Shown here: positions 1-8,395 of the stretch, piece after piece
Layout of the letters: every line of letters begins with the position of its first letter
How positions within the stretch are numbered: the stretch's first letter is position 1
NCBI GenBank assembly: GCA_943788635.1
Contig: CALSRA010000037.1
Location: 1 to 57,427, forward strand
Source: an uncultured Alphaproteobacteria bacterium
GTDB taxonomy: Bacteria > Pseudomonadota > Alphaproteobacteria > UBA8366 > GCA-2717185
Length of the DNA stretch: 57,427 bases
Direction: 5' to 3'
The notes under the pieces: generated by a model
What the model saw: only the letters and a program-made list of their open reading frames with translations
What the model was told of the DNA's origin: nothing
The model's database searches: none
Program-made: the position numbers and the translations under genes

Positions 1-231
1 ATGTCGTTGCTTGCGGTTCCGGCTGAGGTCTTCCAGCAGCCATTGGTCGATGAAGCCGGTAAAGCCATCAAGTTTGGGCCGCTTGATCTCAGCCGTTCGT
101 TGATATCCGGGCGGGACCGAAAAGCTCATCATCTTCTTTACGCTCGCGCGCGAAATCCCGAAATGGCCTGCTGCCGACCGTTCGCTCATGCCACCTCGAC
201 GCGCAAGGCGAACCTTCAAATACAAATCCAC
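1..231 (-). CDS. istA: IS21 family transposase IstA, N-terminal part, cut by the window edge
   Basis: The minus strand reads from a GTG at 231 to the window edge (77 codons, no stop). The peptide has a helix-turn-helix stretch (SERSAAGHFGISRASVKKM), then the FSVPPGYQR and KRPKLDGF segments and ends at SRNRKQRH. This is the characteristic N-terminus of IstA, the DDE transposase of IS21-type insertion sequences, which works with the ATPase IstB. The catalytic core and istB would lie to the left. The exact start is uncertain because the codons just upstream (ATT TTA GTC) are also open. The fragment could belong to an intact or a degraded IS. Confidence 0.8.
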   Translation of the reverse strand, partial: MDLYLKVRLARRGGMSERSAAGHFGISRASVKKMMSFSVPPGYQRTAEIKRPKLDGFTGFIDQWLLEDLSRNRKQRH

Positions 232-371
232 GACTAAAATCTCCCGCCCTCCCTGCAACCAGAAAGGGCCAAAGTGGCAACATTTTACGCTGCCCGCAGC
301 GAGATTATCACGCCACTTCCGTGGCCAACTTTTGCACTGCCGTTCTCAGATCGCGGGATATCGGCCTGACA
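232..371 (-). repeat. Probable terminal region of the IS21-type element
   Basis: On the minus strand this stretch upstream of istA starts with TGTCAGGCCGATATC at 371 and carries two related motifs, GCAAAAGTTGGCCAC and GTAAAATGTTGCCAC. IS21 elements begin with TG and have several short terminal repeats of this kind that bind the transposase. The outer border at 371 is an inference: the other end of the IS is outside the window, so neither the terminal inverted repeat nor a target duplication can be checked. Confidence 0.4.
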
Positions 372-434
372 ATTTCCCATGCGGGGTAGCAGGGCAGGGC
401 GGACACCCGGAGTCGGAATAAAATAAATATTGAC

Positions 435-460
435 TATCGGATTTTTATGCAACAAAAATG
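435..460 (+). repeat. Left copies of two repeats that flank the integrase gene
   Basis: TATCGGATTT at 435-444 recurs at 1685-1694 inside the tRNA-Arg fragment. ATGCAACAAAAATG at 447-460 recurs exactly at 1633-1646, where a second overlapping ATGCAACAA follows at 1644-1652. Tyrosine integrases bind core and arm sites in such short direct repeats around attP, so these may be the core-type and arm-type sites of the recombinase. The function is inferred. The repeats themselves are exact. Confidence 0.5.
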
Positions 461-497
461 GAGACGTTGGCAATTGTTGGTAATCGAAGGGGTCGAA

Positions 498-1676
498 ATG
501 TCGATACGCAAACGCTCATGGCAATCAGGCGGTACGACGAAAACCGTCTGGCAACTGGACTATAAGGACCAGAACGGCAAGCGCCGCGCAAAGCAGTTTC
601 GCACCAAGGCCGAAGCCCAGGAATATGAGACGACGACACGGCACGAGGTAAAGCAGGGCACCCATACGGCGGACAGCGCCAGCATTACCGTATCGAAGGC
701 CGCGGACCTCTGGATTGAACGGGCCGAACTGGAAGGGCGCGAGGGCAGCACGGTTCAGCAGTACCGGCAGCATGCGAACCTGCATATCAAGCCATTGATG
801 GGTACAGAGAAGCTTTCCCGGCTGACGCAGCCCCGCGTCGAATCCTTCCGCGACGATCTGCTGAAGACCCGCTCCCGCGCCTTGGCAAAGAAGGTGCTGA
901 CCAGTCTCAAGGGGATATTGAAGGAAGCGAAACGGCGCGGTTACGTGGCGCAGAATGTCGCTGCTGACGTGTCTATCAAGATGCAGTCGCGCCATGACGA
1001 CAAGCTGCGGATCGGCCGCGATATCCCGACCAAAGAGGAAATCAAGACGCTGATCGAGGCCGCGCCGGCGGACTGGAAAGCATTTGTCCTGACTGCCGTA
1101 TTCACGGGCATGAGGGCAAGCGAACTTCGCGGGCTGGCATGGGATGGCGTTGACTTCAAGTGCCGGACAATCTCCGTATCCCAGCGCGCCGACCGCTTCG
1201 GCAAGATTGGTTCCGTCAAGTCCGGGGCCGGTTATCGGGACATTCCCATTCCTGACGAGGTAGCGAAGCCTCTCATGGAGTGGAAGCTGCGCTGCCCGAA
1301 GGGCGATAGCAACCTCGTGTTTCCGAACGGGCAGGGCAATGTCGAATTCCTGTCCAATATCGTGAAGCGCTTCCTGTCCCCGATACAGGTGAGGTGCGGC
1401 ATGGTGCGCGATCCGAACGCCGAGGAACCGGCAGGAAAGTATGGCATGCACGCCTTCCGGCACTTCTACGCGTCATGGCTGATTGACCAGAATTTTTCCG
1501 CAAAGCGCGTTCAGGACCGCATGGGGCATAGCAGCATCACCGTTACGCTGGACATTTACGGGCACCTGTTCCCGGACACCGACAGCGACCGGGAGAAATT
1601 CGACGCCGCCGCATCCGCCCCTGCTGGCCTGAATGCAACAAAAATGCAACAAGTTCCTAAAAAATGTCAGAAATAG
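498..1676 (+). CDS. Tyrosine recombinase / site-specific integrase
   Basis: This 392-residue phage-type integrase catalyses insertion and excision of the element. An N-terminal arm-binding region (about residues 1-60) and a SAM-like core-binding domain (about 65-155) precede the catalytic domain. The catalytic set is visible: Arg206 (TGMRASEL), Lys241 (VKSGAGYRD), His318-x-x-Arg321 (MHAFRHF), His344 (MGHSS) and the nucleophile Tyr354 (DIYGHLF). The ATG at 498 is chosen because a GAAGGGG ribosome-binding site precedes it and typical family N-termini (MSIRKR..) begin there. An in-frame ATG at 447 overlaps the flanking repeat. The gene ends about ten bases before the tRNA-Arg remnant, the normal place for an integrase next to its attachment site. 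Confidence 0.95.
   Translation: MSIRKRSWQSGGTTKTVWQLDYKDQNGKRRAKQFRTKAEAQEYETTTRHEVKQGTHTADSASITVSKAADLWIERAELEGREGSTVQQYRQHANLHIKPLMGTEKLSRLTQPRVESFRDDLLKTRSRALAKKVLTSLKGILKEAKRRGYVAQNVAADVSIKMQSRHDDKLRIGRDIPTKEEIKTLIEAAPADWKAFVLTAVFTGMRASELRGLAWDGVDFKCRTISVSQRADRFGKIGSVKSGAGYRDIPIPDEVAKPLMEWKLRCPKGDSNLVFPNGQGNVEFLSNIVKRFLSPIQVRCGMVRDPNAEEPAGKYGMHAFRHFYASWLIDQNFSAKRVQDRMGHSSITVTLDIYGHLFPDTDSDREKFDAAASAPAGLNATKMQQVPKKCQK
1633..1652 (+). repeat. Right copy of the integrase-flanking repeat (ATGCAACAA doublet)
   Basis: ATGCAACAAAAATG at 1633-1646 is identical to 447-460, and ATGCAACAA occurs twice in tandem here with an 11-bp period (1633 and 1644). The repeat lies within the last codons of the integrase gene. 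Likely recombinase arm-binding sites; the role is inferred from position. Confidence 0.45.
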
Positions 1677-1684
1677 GCGTTGTT

Positions 1685-1736
1685 TATCGGATTTCTAATC
1701 CGACGGTTGCAGGTTCGAGTCCTGCCGGGATCACCA
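1685..1736 (+). other. attR: 3' half of a tRNA-Arg(UCU) gene
   Basis: The anticodon stem TCGGA/TCCGA (1687-1691, 1699-1703) closes the loop TTTCTAA with anticodon TCT at 1694-1696. A variable region CGGTT, a perfect T arm (GCAGG TTCGAGT CCTGC, 1709-1725), the acceptor 3' strand CGGGATC, discriminator A and CCA (1734-1736) follow. The D arm and the 5' acceptor strand are absent; the integrase C-terminus sits there instead. This is therefore not a functional tRNA gene but the remnant left where an element integrated into tRNA-Arg(UCU). Crossover probably took place in or just before the anticodon stem. Confidence 0.85.
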
Positions 1737-1859
1737 TTTTTTCAATGGGTTATTGTCGTCCGATAGGCGCGGGACATTCTCGTCGCAACCCAATAGCGAC
1801 CATCCAAAGAAAACCGGAGCAGGGTAGCGGTCGCATTCGGGTTTTTACGCTTTAAGCGC

Positions 1860-2054
1860 CTATCCGGCGTTCTCGGCGGAATGCTGTCTGGCAAGCAACA
1901 GGCTCCGCACCTCACGCCAGATACTCAGGCTGTAATTGTCGCCGGACGCCAGCGCCGCCATGATGGTGTCCCGCACCAATATCTGTGCGTTCGCGATGCC
2001 GTGCTGCTCGACCAGGTCATCAGCGATATTTTGCGGGTTTTCCCTCATGGCCAA
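1860..2054 (-). CDS. Small conserved hypothetical protein (64 aa)
   Basis: The predicted 64-residue soluble protein reads MAMRENPQNIADDLVEQHG, then an Ala-rich helix and a segment ending in a conserved-looking Trp (SIWREV). The pattern of an N-terminal acidic helix with a QHG motif and a C-terminal WREVRSLL helix resembles small alphaproteobacterial proteins of unknown function. No catalytic motif is visible. It lies just outside the integrative element and is transcribed towards it. The alternative is a chance open frame, but amino-acid composition and a strong Met start support a gene. Confidence 0.55.
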   Translation of the reverse strand: MAMRENPQNIADDLVEQHGIANAQILVRDTIMAALASGDNYSLSIWREVRSLLLARQHSAENAG

Positions 2055-2188
2055 ACCATACAGTGTCTGAGCGCTGTAGCGTAGCAGGCATTCATGTCAG
2101 TGACTCGATTGTCATCCTTTGATCCAAGGTGGAGGTTCCGGCGTATAAAGCTTGAGAGACCTGGGGTTTGGCTGCTTTGGGATCAGGA

Positions 2189-2770
2189 ATGCGTCGACGT
2201 GACATTTTGATGACGGTGCTCGGTGCAGCCTGTGTGCTGTCCACTGGGGCTTGCACGTTCGCCGCAAAGGCAGCGCCTCTCGGTATTGATCCGACTGCAA
2301 CGCATGGCCTGGCGATCAAACTGGCAAGGGCGTTGCGGTTGGTCGGCAGCGACATATGCGATACCGCTGCGCTGCGGCTGGAGGCGTCAGTAGAAAATGA
2401 AGGCAATATCAGGCTGCACCTGCGACGTGCTGCGCTTGACGAAGCGGATGCGCGCATCATCGCCCATGGGATGCGGTCGCTGACGCCACAGGAGGCCGCC
2501 TCACTCGGGTCTTTCAGTCTGAGTTATAATCATGCCTTGGGTGACGCTGGTGTAACGGCAATTGCGCAATCTTTGCCGCGGACGCTGCGCGAAGTGGGGT
2601 TGGTCGGCTGTGGCGCGGGCGACCAGGGCGGGGAGGCATTGTACCGGTGGGCTTCCGAAGCGGCCGGCCTTCAGGTGCTATGCATCGAAGAAAACCATTT
2701 TTCGCAAGCCCTGAAGCAGCGCTTCATCGCACTTTCCCGGGGAACAAGAAACCTTCTCGTCATTGTCTGA
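2189..2770 (+). CDS. Exported protein with a leucine-rich (RNI-like) repeat region
   Basis: The predicted protein has 193 residues. The N-terminus MRRRDILMTVLGAACVLSTG looks like a twin-arginine (Tat) signal, with RRRDIL matching the RRxFL pattern. The ACTF that follows could alternatively be a weak lipobox. The mature part contains ribonuclease-inhibitor-like LRR units: SLSYNHALGDAGVTAIAQSL, then LREVGLVGCGAGDQGGEAL, then LQVLCIEENHF. Such repeats normally bind proteins; no enzyme motif is visible. An upstream TTG at 2168 is possible, but starting there would bury the signal peptide. The neighbours give no functional clue. Confidence 0.65.
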   Translation: MRRRDILMTVLGAACVLSTGACTFAAKAAPLGIDPTATHGLAIKLARALRLVGSDICDTAALRLEASVENEGNIRLHLRRAALDEADARIIAHGMRSLTPQEAASLGSFSLSYNHALGDAGVTAIAQSLPRTLREVGLVGCGAGDQGGEALYRWASEAAGLQVLCIEENHFSQALKQRFIALSRGTRNLLVIV

Positions 2771-2797
2771 CGGGCGAGATCCATTACCCGGGCGCGC

Positions 2798-3217
2798 CTA
2801 TCCCTTCGGTGGGGCCATCCCGGCCGGGTCGGTTGGATGTACACGGCGGGTCATGAAGGTGCCGAGCCCCGTGGCGACGATATCCCCCTTGTCCGTATGC
2901 ACGTCGCAACGCACGGCGGCGGAGCGTGACCCCGCGCGGACGACATCCGCGGTTGCGGTCAACCGGTCGCCGGTCGCGGGGGCAAGGTAGTTTACCTTCA
3001 GTTCCAGCGTCGCCATCGGCCGCAGCCGTGTGTCGTAATTGCCGCCGGCCGCCGCCGTCGCCATGGCAACGTCGATCAGGGACGCAATAACGCCGCCCTG
3101 CACAACGCCGCGCAGATTGCGCATTTCTTCCTTCAGGTTCATGCCGACAACGGCGTGCCCATCCTCCATGACCTCGTACTCGACGCCGAGCCATTTGCGA
3201 AAGCCTTCATCGGGCAT
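2798..3217 (-). CDS. PaaI-family hotdog thioesterase
   Basis: The protein has 139 residues, the usual length of a single hotdog domain. The signature VVQGGVIASLIDVAMA (about residues 38-53) carries the glycine pair and the Asp that orient and activate the thioester. KVNYLAPATGDRLTATADVVRAG is the typical long beta strand pair of PaaI/YbgC-like acyl-CoA thioesterases. It probably hydrolyses aromatic or medium acyl-CoA; the substrate cannot be read from sequence. It is divergent from copA across a 123-bp gap holding the copper promoter, and it has no obvious link to copper. Confidence 0.85.
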   Translation of the reverse strand: MPDEGFRKWLGVEYEVMEDGHAVVGMNLKEEMRNLRGVVQGGVIASLIDVAMATAAAGGNYDTRLRPMATLELKVNYLAPATGDRLTATADVVRAGSRSAAVRCDVHTDKGDIVATGLGTFMTRRVHPTDPAGMAPPKG

Positions 3218-3303
3218 AGCGATTCCCCCTGCTGATCCTGCCGTTGCGTGTTGGCCTGATTGTCGGGACCGGCGCGGGATTTGGCAATGGCGATAACGAA
3301 GCC

Positions 3304-3334
3304 TTGACCTTCCAGTTTATGGAAGGTCCATATT
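3304..3334 (+). promoter_or_regulatory. CueR-type copper promoter of copA
   Basis: The -35 box TTGACC (3304-3309) and the -10 box CATATT (3329-3334) are separated by 19 bp, the overlong spacer typical of MerR-family promoters. The spacer carries a perfect dyad GACCTTCC / GGAAGGTC (3306-3313, 3321-3328) with a 7-bp centre, close to the known CueR operator. Transcription would begin about 7 bases after the -10 box, at the A of the copA ATG at 3341, so the mRNA would be leaderless. Confidence 0.85.
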
Positions 3335-3340
3335 GCGGCC

Positions 3341-5794
3341 ATGACGGATAATCTGACCCATGCGCCGGATGATCAGGTCCTGCAGGTTGGCGGGATGCAT
3401 TGCCAGCGTTGCGTTGCGACGGTACGGGACGCGCTTGAGGCAATTGCCGGGGTGCGCTCGGTCGGTGTGGACCTGGAAGCCGGGCAGGCACGGGTTGGCG
3501 GCAGTGCCGGGCGGAAGGCCTTGGCCGATGCAATTACCGGCGCGGGTTTCACGGTCGCATCCATCGTATCGCCAGACGTTGCCGGGCACGGCAAGACCGA
3601 TGGACCGGAAGGAACCGGCCCGGTCCGGTTCCGCGTTGACGGGATGACCTGCGCCGGTTGTGTCGGCAATGTCGAAAAGGCGTTGTCCGGTGTATCCGGC
3701 GTCAGCGATGTATCGGTGAATCTGGCGACGGGGCTGGCGGATGTCACGGGAACCGCGGCGACAGCCGACCTGTTCGCGGCAGTAACCAGGGCCGGCTACA
3801 ACCCGATTGCCGATACGGGCATGGAAGATGCCGAAAGCAGCGCCGCGCGTGACCGGCGCGAGGGCCTGCTGGTCGTCGTGTCTGCGCTGCTCGCGCTGCC
3901 GCTTATGGCGCCGATGGTGGCAATGCCGCTGGGTGTCGATCTGATGCTGCCCGGCATGGTGCAACTGGTACTCGCGGGCGTCGTTCAATGCGCCATTGGC
4001 TGGCGGTTCTATGTCGGTGCGGCAAAGGCGCTGCGCGGCGGTGTCGGCACGATGGATGTGCTGGTCGCCATTGGCACCAGTGCCGCCTTTGGGCTGAGCG
4101 TCTACAACCTGTTTGTTGTTGGCGAAGGCGCGCATCTGTATTTCGAGGCCTCGGCGGCAATCGTCACCCTGGTGCTGTTTGGCCAGTGGCTGGAAAAGCG
4201 GGCACGACACGGCACCTCACGGGCGATCCGGGAACTGATGCGGCTGCGGCCGGAAACGGCGCTGGTGGAACGCAACGGCGATGCGAAGCCGATACCCGCG
4301 GCACAGGTCGTGGCGGGCGATTTTGTCATCGTGCGGCCGGGCGAGCACATACCGGTCGATGGTGTGGTTCTGGCAGGTGAAAGCGAGGCCGATGAATCGC
4401 TGTTGACCGGCGAAAGCATGCCGGTCGACAAGCGTGCCGGCGACACGGTGACCGGCGGCAGCATCAATGGTGACGGCGTGCTGCGGCTGCGGGCGACCCG
4501 GGTCGGCCGGGAATCGCTGCTGGAGCGGATAATCGCCATGGTCGAGGGGGCGCAGGCGGCAAAGCCGCCGGTACAGCGTCTTGTTGACCGGGTTACCCAT
4601 GTCTTCGTACAGGCCGTTGTGGCCGTGGCACTGGTGACCGGTTTCGGCTGGGCCTTCGTCGGGGCAGGGGCGGAAACCGCCATCATCACCGCCGTTACCG
4701 TGCTGGTCATTGCCTGCCCCTGCGCGCTGGGGCTGGCGACGCCGACGGCCATCATGGCGGGTACGGGCGCGGCGGCACGGGCAGGTGTCTTGATCAAGGA
4801 TGCGGTGGCGCTGGAATGCGCGGGGTCGGTGACCGCGGTCGTGTTCGACAAGACCGGCACATTGACCATGGGAACGCCCACGGTGGTCGAAATGATTGCG
4901 GGCGATACGGGCGAAGCCGAACTGCTGCGCCGCGCCGCGTCGGCCCAGCAGGGCAGCGAACATCCGCTGGCGCAGGCGGTGTTGCGGGCGGCGAGCGAAA
5001 AAGGCTTGTCACTTGAGCCGCTGGTGTCATTCAACCGGATCGGCGGCAGGGGGCTGCGCGCCGAACTTGGCGGGGAGACCGTGGTTATCGGAAACCGGGC
5101 GCTGATGGCCGAGTCCGGATTCGCGACAGACGTTTTTGAGGCCCGCGCCGAGGCGCTGGAAAACCAGGGCCGGACCGTGATGTGGGTCGCGCGCGACGGT
5201 GCTGGAATCGATGGCGTCATCGCGGTGCAGGATGCATTGCGCCCGGGGTCGGCAAAGGCTGTTTCAGCCCTGGCCGACCGGGGGATCGTGACGATCATGT
5301 TGAGCGGGGACAATCACCGCACCGTTGCGGCCGTGGCTGCAGGGCTGGCGCTGGACCGCTTCGAGGCCGAGGTGCTGCCGGAAGACAAGGCGGCGTTTGT
5401 TGCCGAGTTGCGCACCCAGGGGCATGTCGTGGCGATGGTCGGGGACGGGGTGAACGATGCGCCCGCGCTGGCGGCGGCCGATGTGGGGATTGCCATGGGG
5501 GGCGGCAGCGATGTCGCCATGGAGGTTGCGGAAATCACCTTGATGCGCGCCGACCCCCGACTGGTTGTTGATGCGATTGCGATCTGCCGGGCGACGGCGC
5601 GCAAGATCAAACAGAATCTTTTCTGGGCCTTCGTCTACAACGCGGTGGGCATTCCGCTGGCCGCGTTCGGATTGTTGAGCCCGGTCTTTGCCGGGGCGGC
5701 GATGGCCTTCAGCAGCGTCAGCGTGGTGTCGAATGCGCTGCTGCTGTCACGCTGGAAACCGCTATCGCGGCAGAATGATGGAGGGCGAACCTGA
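3341..5794 (+). CDS. copA: Copper-exporting P1B-type ATPase CopA
   Basis: This 817-residue inner-membrane pump expels Cu(I) from the cytoplasm using ATP. Two heavy-metal-associated domains come first, with CxxC at Cys21/Cys24 (MHCQRC) and Cys104/Cys107 (MTCAGC). Membrane helices follow, then the actuator TGES (about 356-359), the transport-site CPC at 459-461, the phosphorylated Asp503 in DKTGTLT, SEHPLAQ and the hinge GDGVNDAPA. The C-terminal helix pair with YN and a [12 protein letters not shown] segment is typical of Cu(I) ATPases. The start coincides with the predicted transcription start of the CueR promoter. cueR follows, overlapping by one base, so the pump and its sensor are co-transcribed. 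Confidence 0.97.
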   Translation: MTDNLTHAPDDQVLQVGGMHCQRCVATVRDALEAIAGVRSVGVDLEAGQARVGGSAGRKALADAITGAGFTVASIVSPDVAGHGKTDGPEGTGPVRFRVDGMTCAGCVGNVEKALSGVSGVSDVSVNLATGLADVTGTAATADLFAAVTRAGYNPIADTGMEDAESSAARDRREGLLVVVSALLALPLMAPMVAMPLGVDLMLPGMVQLVLAGVVQCAIGWRFYVGAAKALRGGVGTMDVLVAIGTSAAFGLSVYNLFVVGEGAHLYFEASAAIVTLVLFGQWLEKRARHGTSRAIRELMRLRPETALVERNGDAKPIPAAQVVAGDFVIVRPGEHIPVDGVVLAGESEADESLLTGESMPVDKRAGDTVTGGSINGDGVLRLRATRVGRESLLERIIAMVEGAQAAKPPVQRLVDRVTHVFVQAVVAVALVTGFGWAFVGAGAETAIITAVTVLVIACPCALGLATPTAIMAGTGAAARAGVLIKDAVALECAGSVTAVVFDKTGTLTMGTPTVVEMIAGDTGEAELLRRAASAQQGSEHPLAQAVLRAASEKGLSLEPLVSFNRIGGRGLRAELGGETVVIGNRALMAESGFATDVFEARAEALENQGRTVMWVARDGAGIDGVIAVQDALRPGSAKAVSALADRGIVTIMLSGDNHRTVAAVAAGLALDRFEAEVLPEDKAAFVAELRTQGHVVAMVGDGVNDAPALAAADVGIAMGGGSDVAMEVAEITLMRADPRLVVDAIAICRATARKIKQNLFWAFVYNAVGIPLAAFGLLSPVFAGAAMAFSSVSVVSNALLLSRWKPLSRQNDGGRT

Positions 5795-6183
5795 TGAATA
5801 TCGGCGAGGCGGCAAAGGCGTCGGGGGTCCCGGCCAAGACAATCCGCTACTACGAGAGCGTCAACCTGATCCCGCCGGCGCATCGCACCGATTCGGGATA
5901 CCGTACGTATGAACCGGCCGATATCGAGAGACTTAGCTTCATCCAGCGATCTCGCAGTCTGGGGTTTTCGGTTCGCGATGTCGGCAAGTTACTGGATCTT
6001 TGGAATGACCGGTCGCGGGCCAGTGCGGAGGTCAAGGCGCTGGCGACGTCACATATGACGGAAATTGACCAAAAGATTGCCGAATTGCGGTCGATGCGTA
6101 AAACGCTGAAGGACCTGAGCGAGCATTGCCATGGCGACGACCGTCCCGACTGTCCCATTCTGGATGGACTCGCCGGCGGCTGA
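5794..6183 (+). CDS. cueR: Copper-responsive MerR-family regulator CueR
   Basis: The 129-residue protein has an N-terminal winged helix-turn-helix ([21 protein letters not shown]), a long dimerisation helix (about 80-110), and a metal loop with Cys112 and Cys120 (CHGDDRPDC). This is the same pair and numbering as the Cu(I) ligands of E. coli CueR. It activates copA by untwisting the 19-bp-spacer promoter at 3304-3334. Its ATG overlaps the copA stop by one base (TGATG), so it is translated from the same message and the circuit is autoregulated. Silver and gold are usual alternative inducers. Confidence 0.93.
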   Translation: MNIGEAAKASGVPAKTIRYYESVNLIPPAHRTDSGYRTYEPADIERLSFIQRSRSLGFSVRDVGKLLDLWNDRSRASAEVKALATSHMTEIDQKIAELRSMRKTLKDLSEHCHGDDRPDCPILDGLAGG

Positions 6184-6235
6184 CGGGGTCTGTCCGACCC
6201 GACAGGATTGATTTTCTTAACCGTTTCCGCCAAGG

Positions 6236-7487
6236 ATGGCGGTCATGGCATCGAAACCGGTAAAGCATCTGATCCGCCGCGCTCCTCGGCAGCCCGTCCG
6301 GGCAAGGCGGCATCTGCGCGTATTGTCGGCGGTTGCCGCGGTATTCGTGGCCGGGGTCGGTGTTGGTGCGCTTATCGCCGGCTGGGTGGCAACGGAAGAA
6401 CCGCGCGGCATCCATGTTGCGCTGGAACTGGGACGGCCGGCGCTTGAAGTGCCGGTTCGCGCCTATCGTCCGCCGGTTCGGGATGCGCAGCGCGCCCGCC
6501 CGCAGCCCACGGCTGACCCGGAAACAAGCGAGCTTGCCGCGCTGCCGGACCCGATGCCTCTGACACACGAGCATGGCGACGAACACCAGCACGTAAACGA
6601 GCGCGCGAACGAAGAACAGAGCCCGCCAGTCGTGCCGCCTCCCGCCAGTGTTGAAACGCCTTCTGAAGTGAACCAGCGCCGCCGACGCGTATAACATCAT
6701 CGAAAACAGCAACCTGGCTTGCCAATGCGGTGGGTGTGGCGCCGGCCGAGGGGACGGCCGATGATTGCCATCGTGATTGACGATCTGGGCATCGATCAGC
6801 GCCGCACCAAAAGGGCCATTGCGTTGCCCGCGCCGCTGACTCTGGCCTTCATCCCCTATGGCTACAATCTGCGGGATCTGGCGAAATCGAGCCATGATGC
6901 CGGGCATGAATTGCTGGTGCATGTGAACATGGAGCCAACGGACCGGGGCGTCGACCCCCGGGCCGAAGGCACTGCTGACCAGCCTGCCATTGGCGGAAAT
7001 CCGCCGCCGCATGGATTGGGCGCTGGGGTCAGTTCGATGGCTTTGTTGGTATCAACAACCATATGGGGCAGTCGCTTCACCGAATGGCCGGACGGGATGG
7101 GAGGTTGTGCTGCAGACGTTACGGGGCCGGGGATTGCTGTTCCTGGATTCGCTGACCAGTACCAAGTCGGTCGGCGCGGCACTGGCGCGCGCACATGGCA
7201 TGCCCTATGCCGCCCGCGATATCTTCCTGGACCATGACCGGACGCTGGAATTCGTGGCCGCGCAGTTGAAACAGACCGAACGCATTGCCCCGGGCGAAAC
7301 GGCCACGCCATCGCCATTGGCCATCCGCATGATGTCACGGTCGAGGGTGCTGACGGACTGGATACCAAAGGCGCAGGCAGCGGGATTTCAGTTGGTGCCG
7401 CTCAGCGCGATTGTGCGCAAGCGGCGGGGGCGAGGGGGTAGAGAGTCTACGCGGTGGTCAGGCGTTCTTGGCGGGCCTCGAGCTTGA
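6236..7487 (+). pseudogene. Divergent polysaccharide deacetylase (YibQ-like), frame broken in several places
   Basis: An N-terminal Arg-rich tail and one membrane helix (VLSAVAAVFVAGVGVGALIA) are followed by a Pro-rich linker and a deacetylase-like domain: MIAIVIDDLGIDQRR, LTLAFIPYG, GHELLVHVNMEP, NNHMGSRFTEW and DSLTSTKS. These are hallmarks of the divergent polysaccharide deacetylase family, which is often found beside cell-envelope protease genes. The frame changes with single extra bases at 6750-6753 (GGGG), 6955-6959 (CCCCC), 7025-7028 (GGGG), 7065-7068 (GGGG) and 7099-7101 (GGG), plus one shift between about 6670 and 6700. Removing one base at each of these five runs restores one continuous domain. 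The true end is probably near 7441; the open frame runs to 7487. Confidence 0.75.
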
Positions 7488-8012
7488 CGCGATGTTCGAT
7501 TTCTTCCTGGATTTCCCGTTCGATCTTCGCCCGTTCTTCCGGCGGCATCGCATCCAGTTTGTTCCTTCGTCAGACCCTTTTCCTTCAGGATCATTTCGTA
7601 ATAACGCTCCCTGGGGCTCTTCGCCATGAACTCCAGGAAGGTCTGTGCTGCCGTACTGGTTTCTTCCGTTTCGGCAGCCTGCGTTGCGGCGCCACTCTCA
7701 TCCGGTTCACCGGACAGCGGTGCGCCGTCGCCGGTCATCTGTTGCGCCAGGAACATGGTCCGTGCCTCTTTTGTCTTCTGTAACTGTTCGTAGACGGGGT
7801 CGTCCTGCATGGCGTCGTAATTGACGATCACCCGCGCACCGCCCTGCGCTGGCTGGCTATAGCGGTATTCCAGCAGTCTCTCCTGTACCGTGATGAAGTG
7901 CTGATAAAACGACTCAGACCCCTGATAAAATTTCTTCGGGCGTAATCCGCCGTCCTTGTACCAGCTGGATACCAGGGTGGTCGGCGGGAATGCTTTGATC
8001 GATAGAGGTCAT
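7447..8012 (-). pseudogene. Unknown 187-residue protein, frame broken by two extra bases
   Basis: Read from the ATG at 8012, the frame becomes continuous to the TAG at 7447-7449 if one base is removed from the TTT runs at 7994-7996 and 7558-7560 (plus strand). The restored product starts MTSIDQAFPPTTLVSSWYK. It has an aromatic segment KKFYQGSESFYQHF, a NYDAMQDDPVYEQLQKTKEA segment, an acidic low-complexity stretch, then EFMAKSPRERYYEMILKEKG and a charged helix EEIEHRVKLEARQERLTTA. I recognise no family with a function. It is mostly helical and soluble, with no signal peptide. A GAAAGGCAAGGCC stretch precedes the start. It converges on the deacetylase gene. Confidence 0.6.
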
Positions 8013-8395
8013 GGCCTTGCCTTTCGATGTCACGATGCGTTGGTATTAGGGTAAGCAAGCGCGGTGCCATTGCTCCGGAAAGGACCTCCATCCTTTCGTT
8101 AGGAGATTAATTTTATAAAATACAATTGGTTGGTCGGTATTGATGCAATTCTTCGAATTCGCCTGGGGATGGCACTTTTGTCCCGAACTGCGAGAAAGAG
8201 GGCCGAATTTGCCGTGCTTGCGAAATTCTCCACGCAAACGTTTCGGACCGGGAAGCCGGCTGGACAGGCAGTGGGGCGCTATTGGCATGCTTCCAGCACC
8301 CTGGAATATCTTGACAAATTCAAGAGAATAGACTAGTATTCCTATTTTGGTTTTCGGTTGAGTGCGGGCCAATGTTGCGTGTCATTCGCCAAAAT

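Larger units (their letters stand above)
1..1736. mobile_element. Right end of a tRNA-Arg-inserted integrative element
   Basis: Seen: an IS21-type transposase fragment, a complete tyrosine recombinase, and then the 3' half of a tRNA-Arg gene starting about ten bases after the recombinase stop codon. Known: tyrosine integrases of phages and genomic islands insert into the 3' half of tRNA genes. This leaves an intact tRNA at one end and a 3' fragment at the other. Inferred: position 1736 is the right boundary, core chromosome starts after it, and the left end with the complete tRNA lies before position 1. Cargo genes are not visible here, so it is not possible to say whether the element is a prophage, an ICE or a genomic island. 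Confidence 0.7.

Noticed and set aside
1664..1740. A complete tRNA gene after the integrase
   Set aside because: Only the anticodon arm, T arm and 3' acceptor strand are present. The upstream 30-40 bases are integrase codons and cannot form a D arm or 5' acceptor strand.
4102..5313. Minus-strand open frame of 403 codons opposite copA
   Set aside because: Ser/Ala/Pro/Thr-rich antisense shadow of a GC-rich gene with no domain.
8046..8372. Minus-strand 108-codon frame in the gene-free gap
   Set aside because: No ribosome-binding site, no family character, and it ends inside the leader of the 7447-8012 gene.
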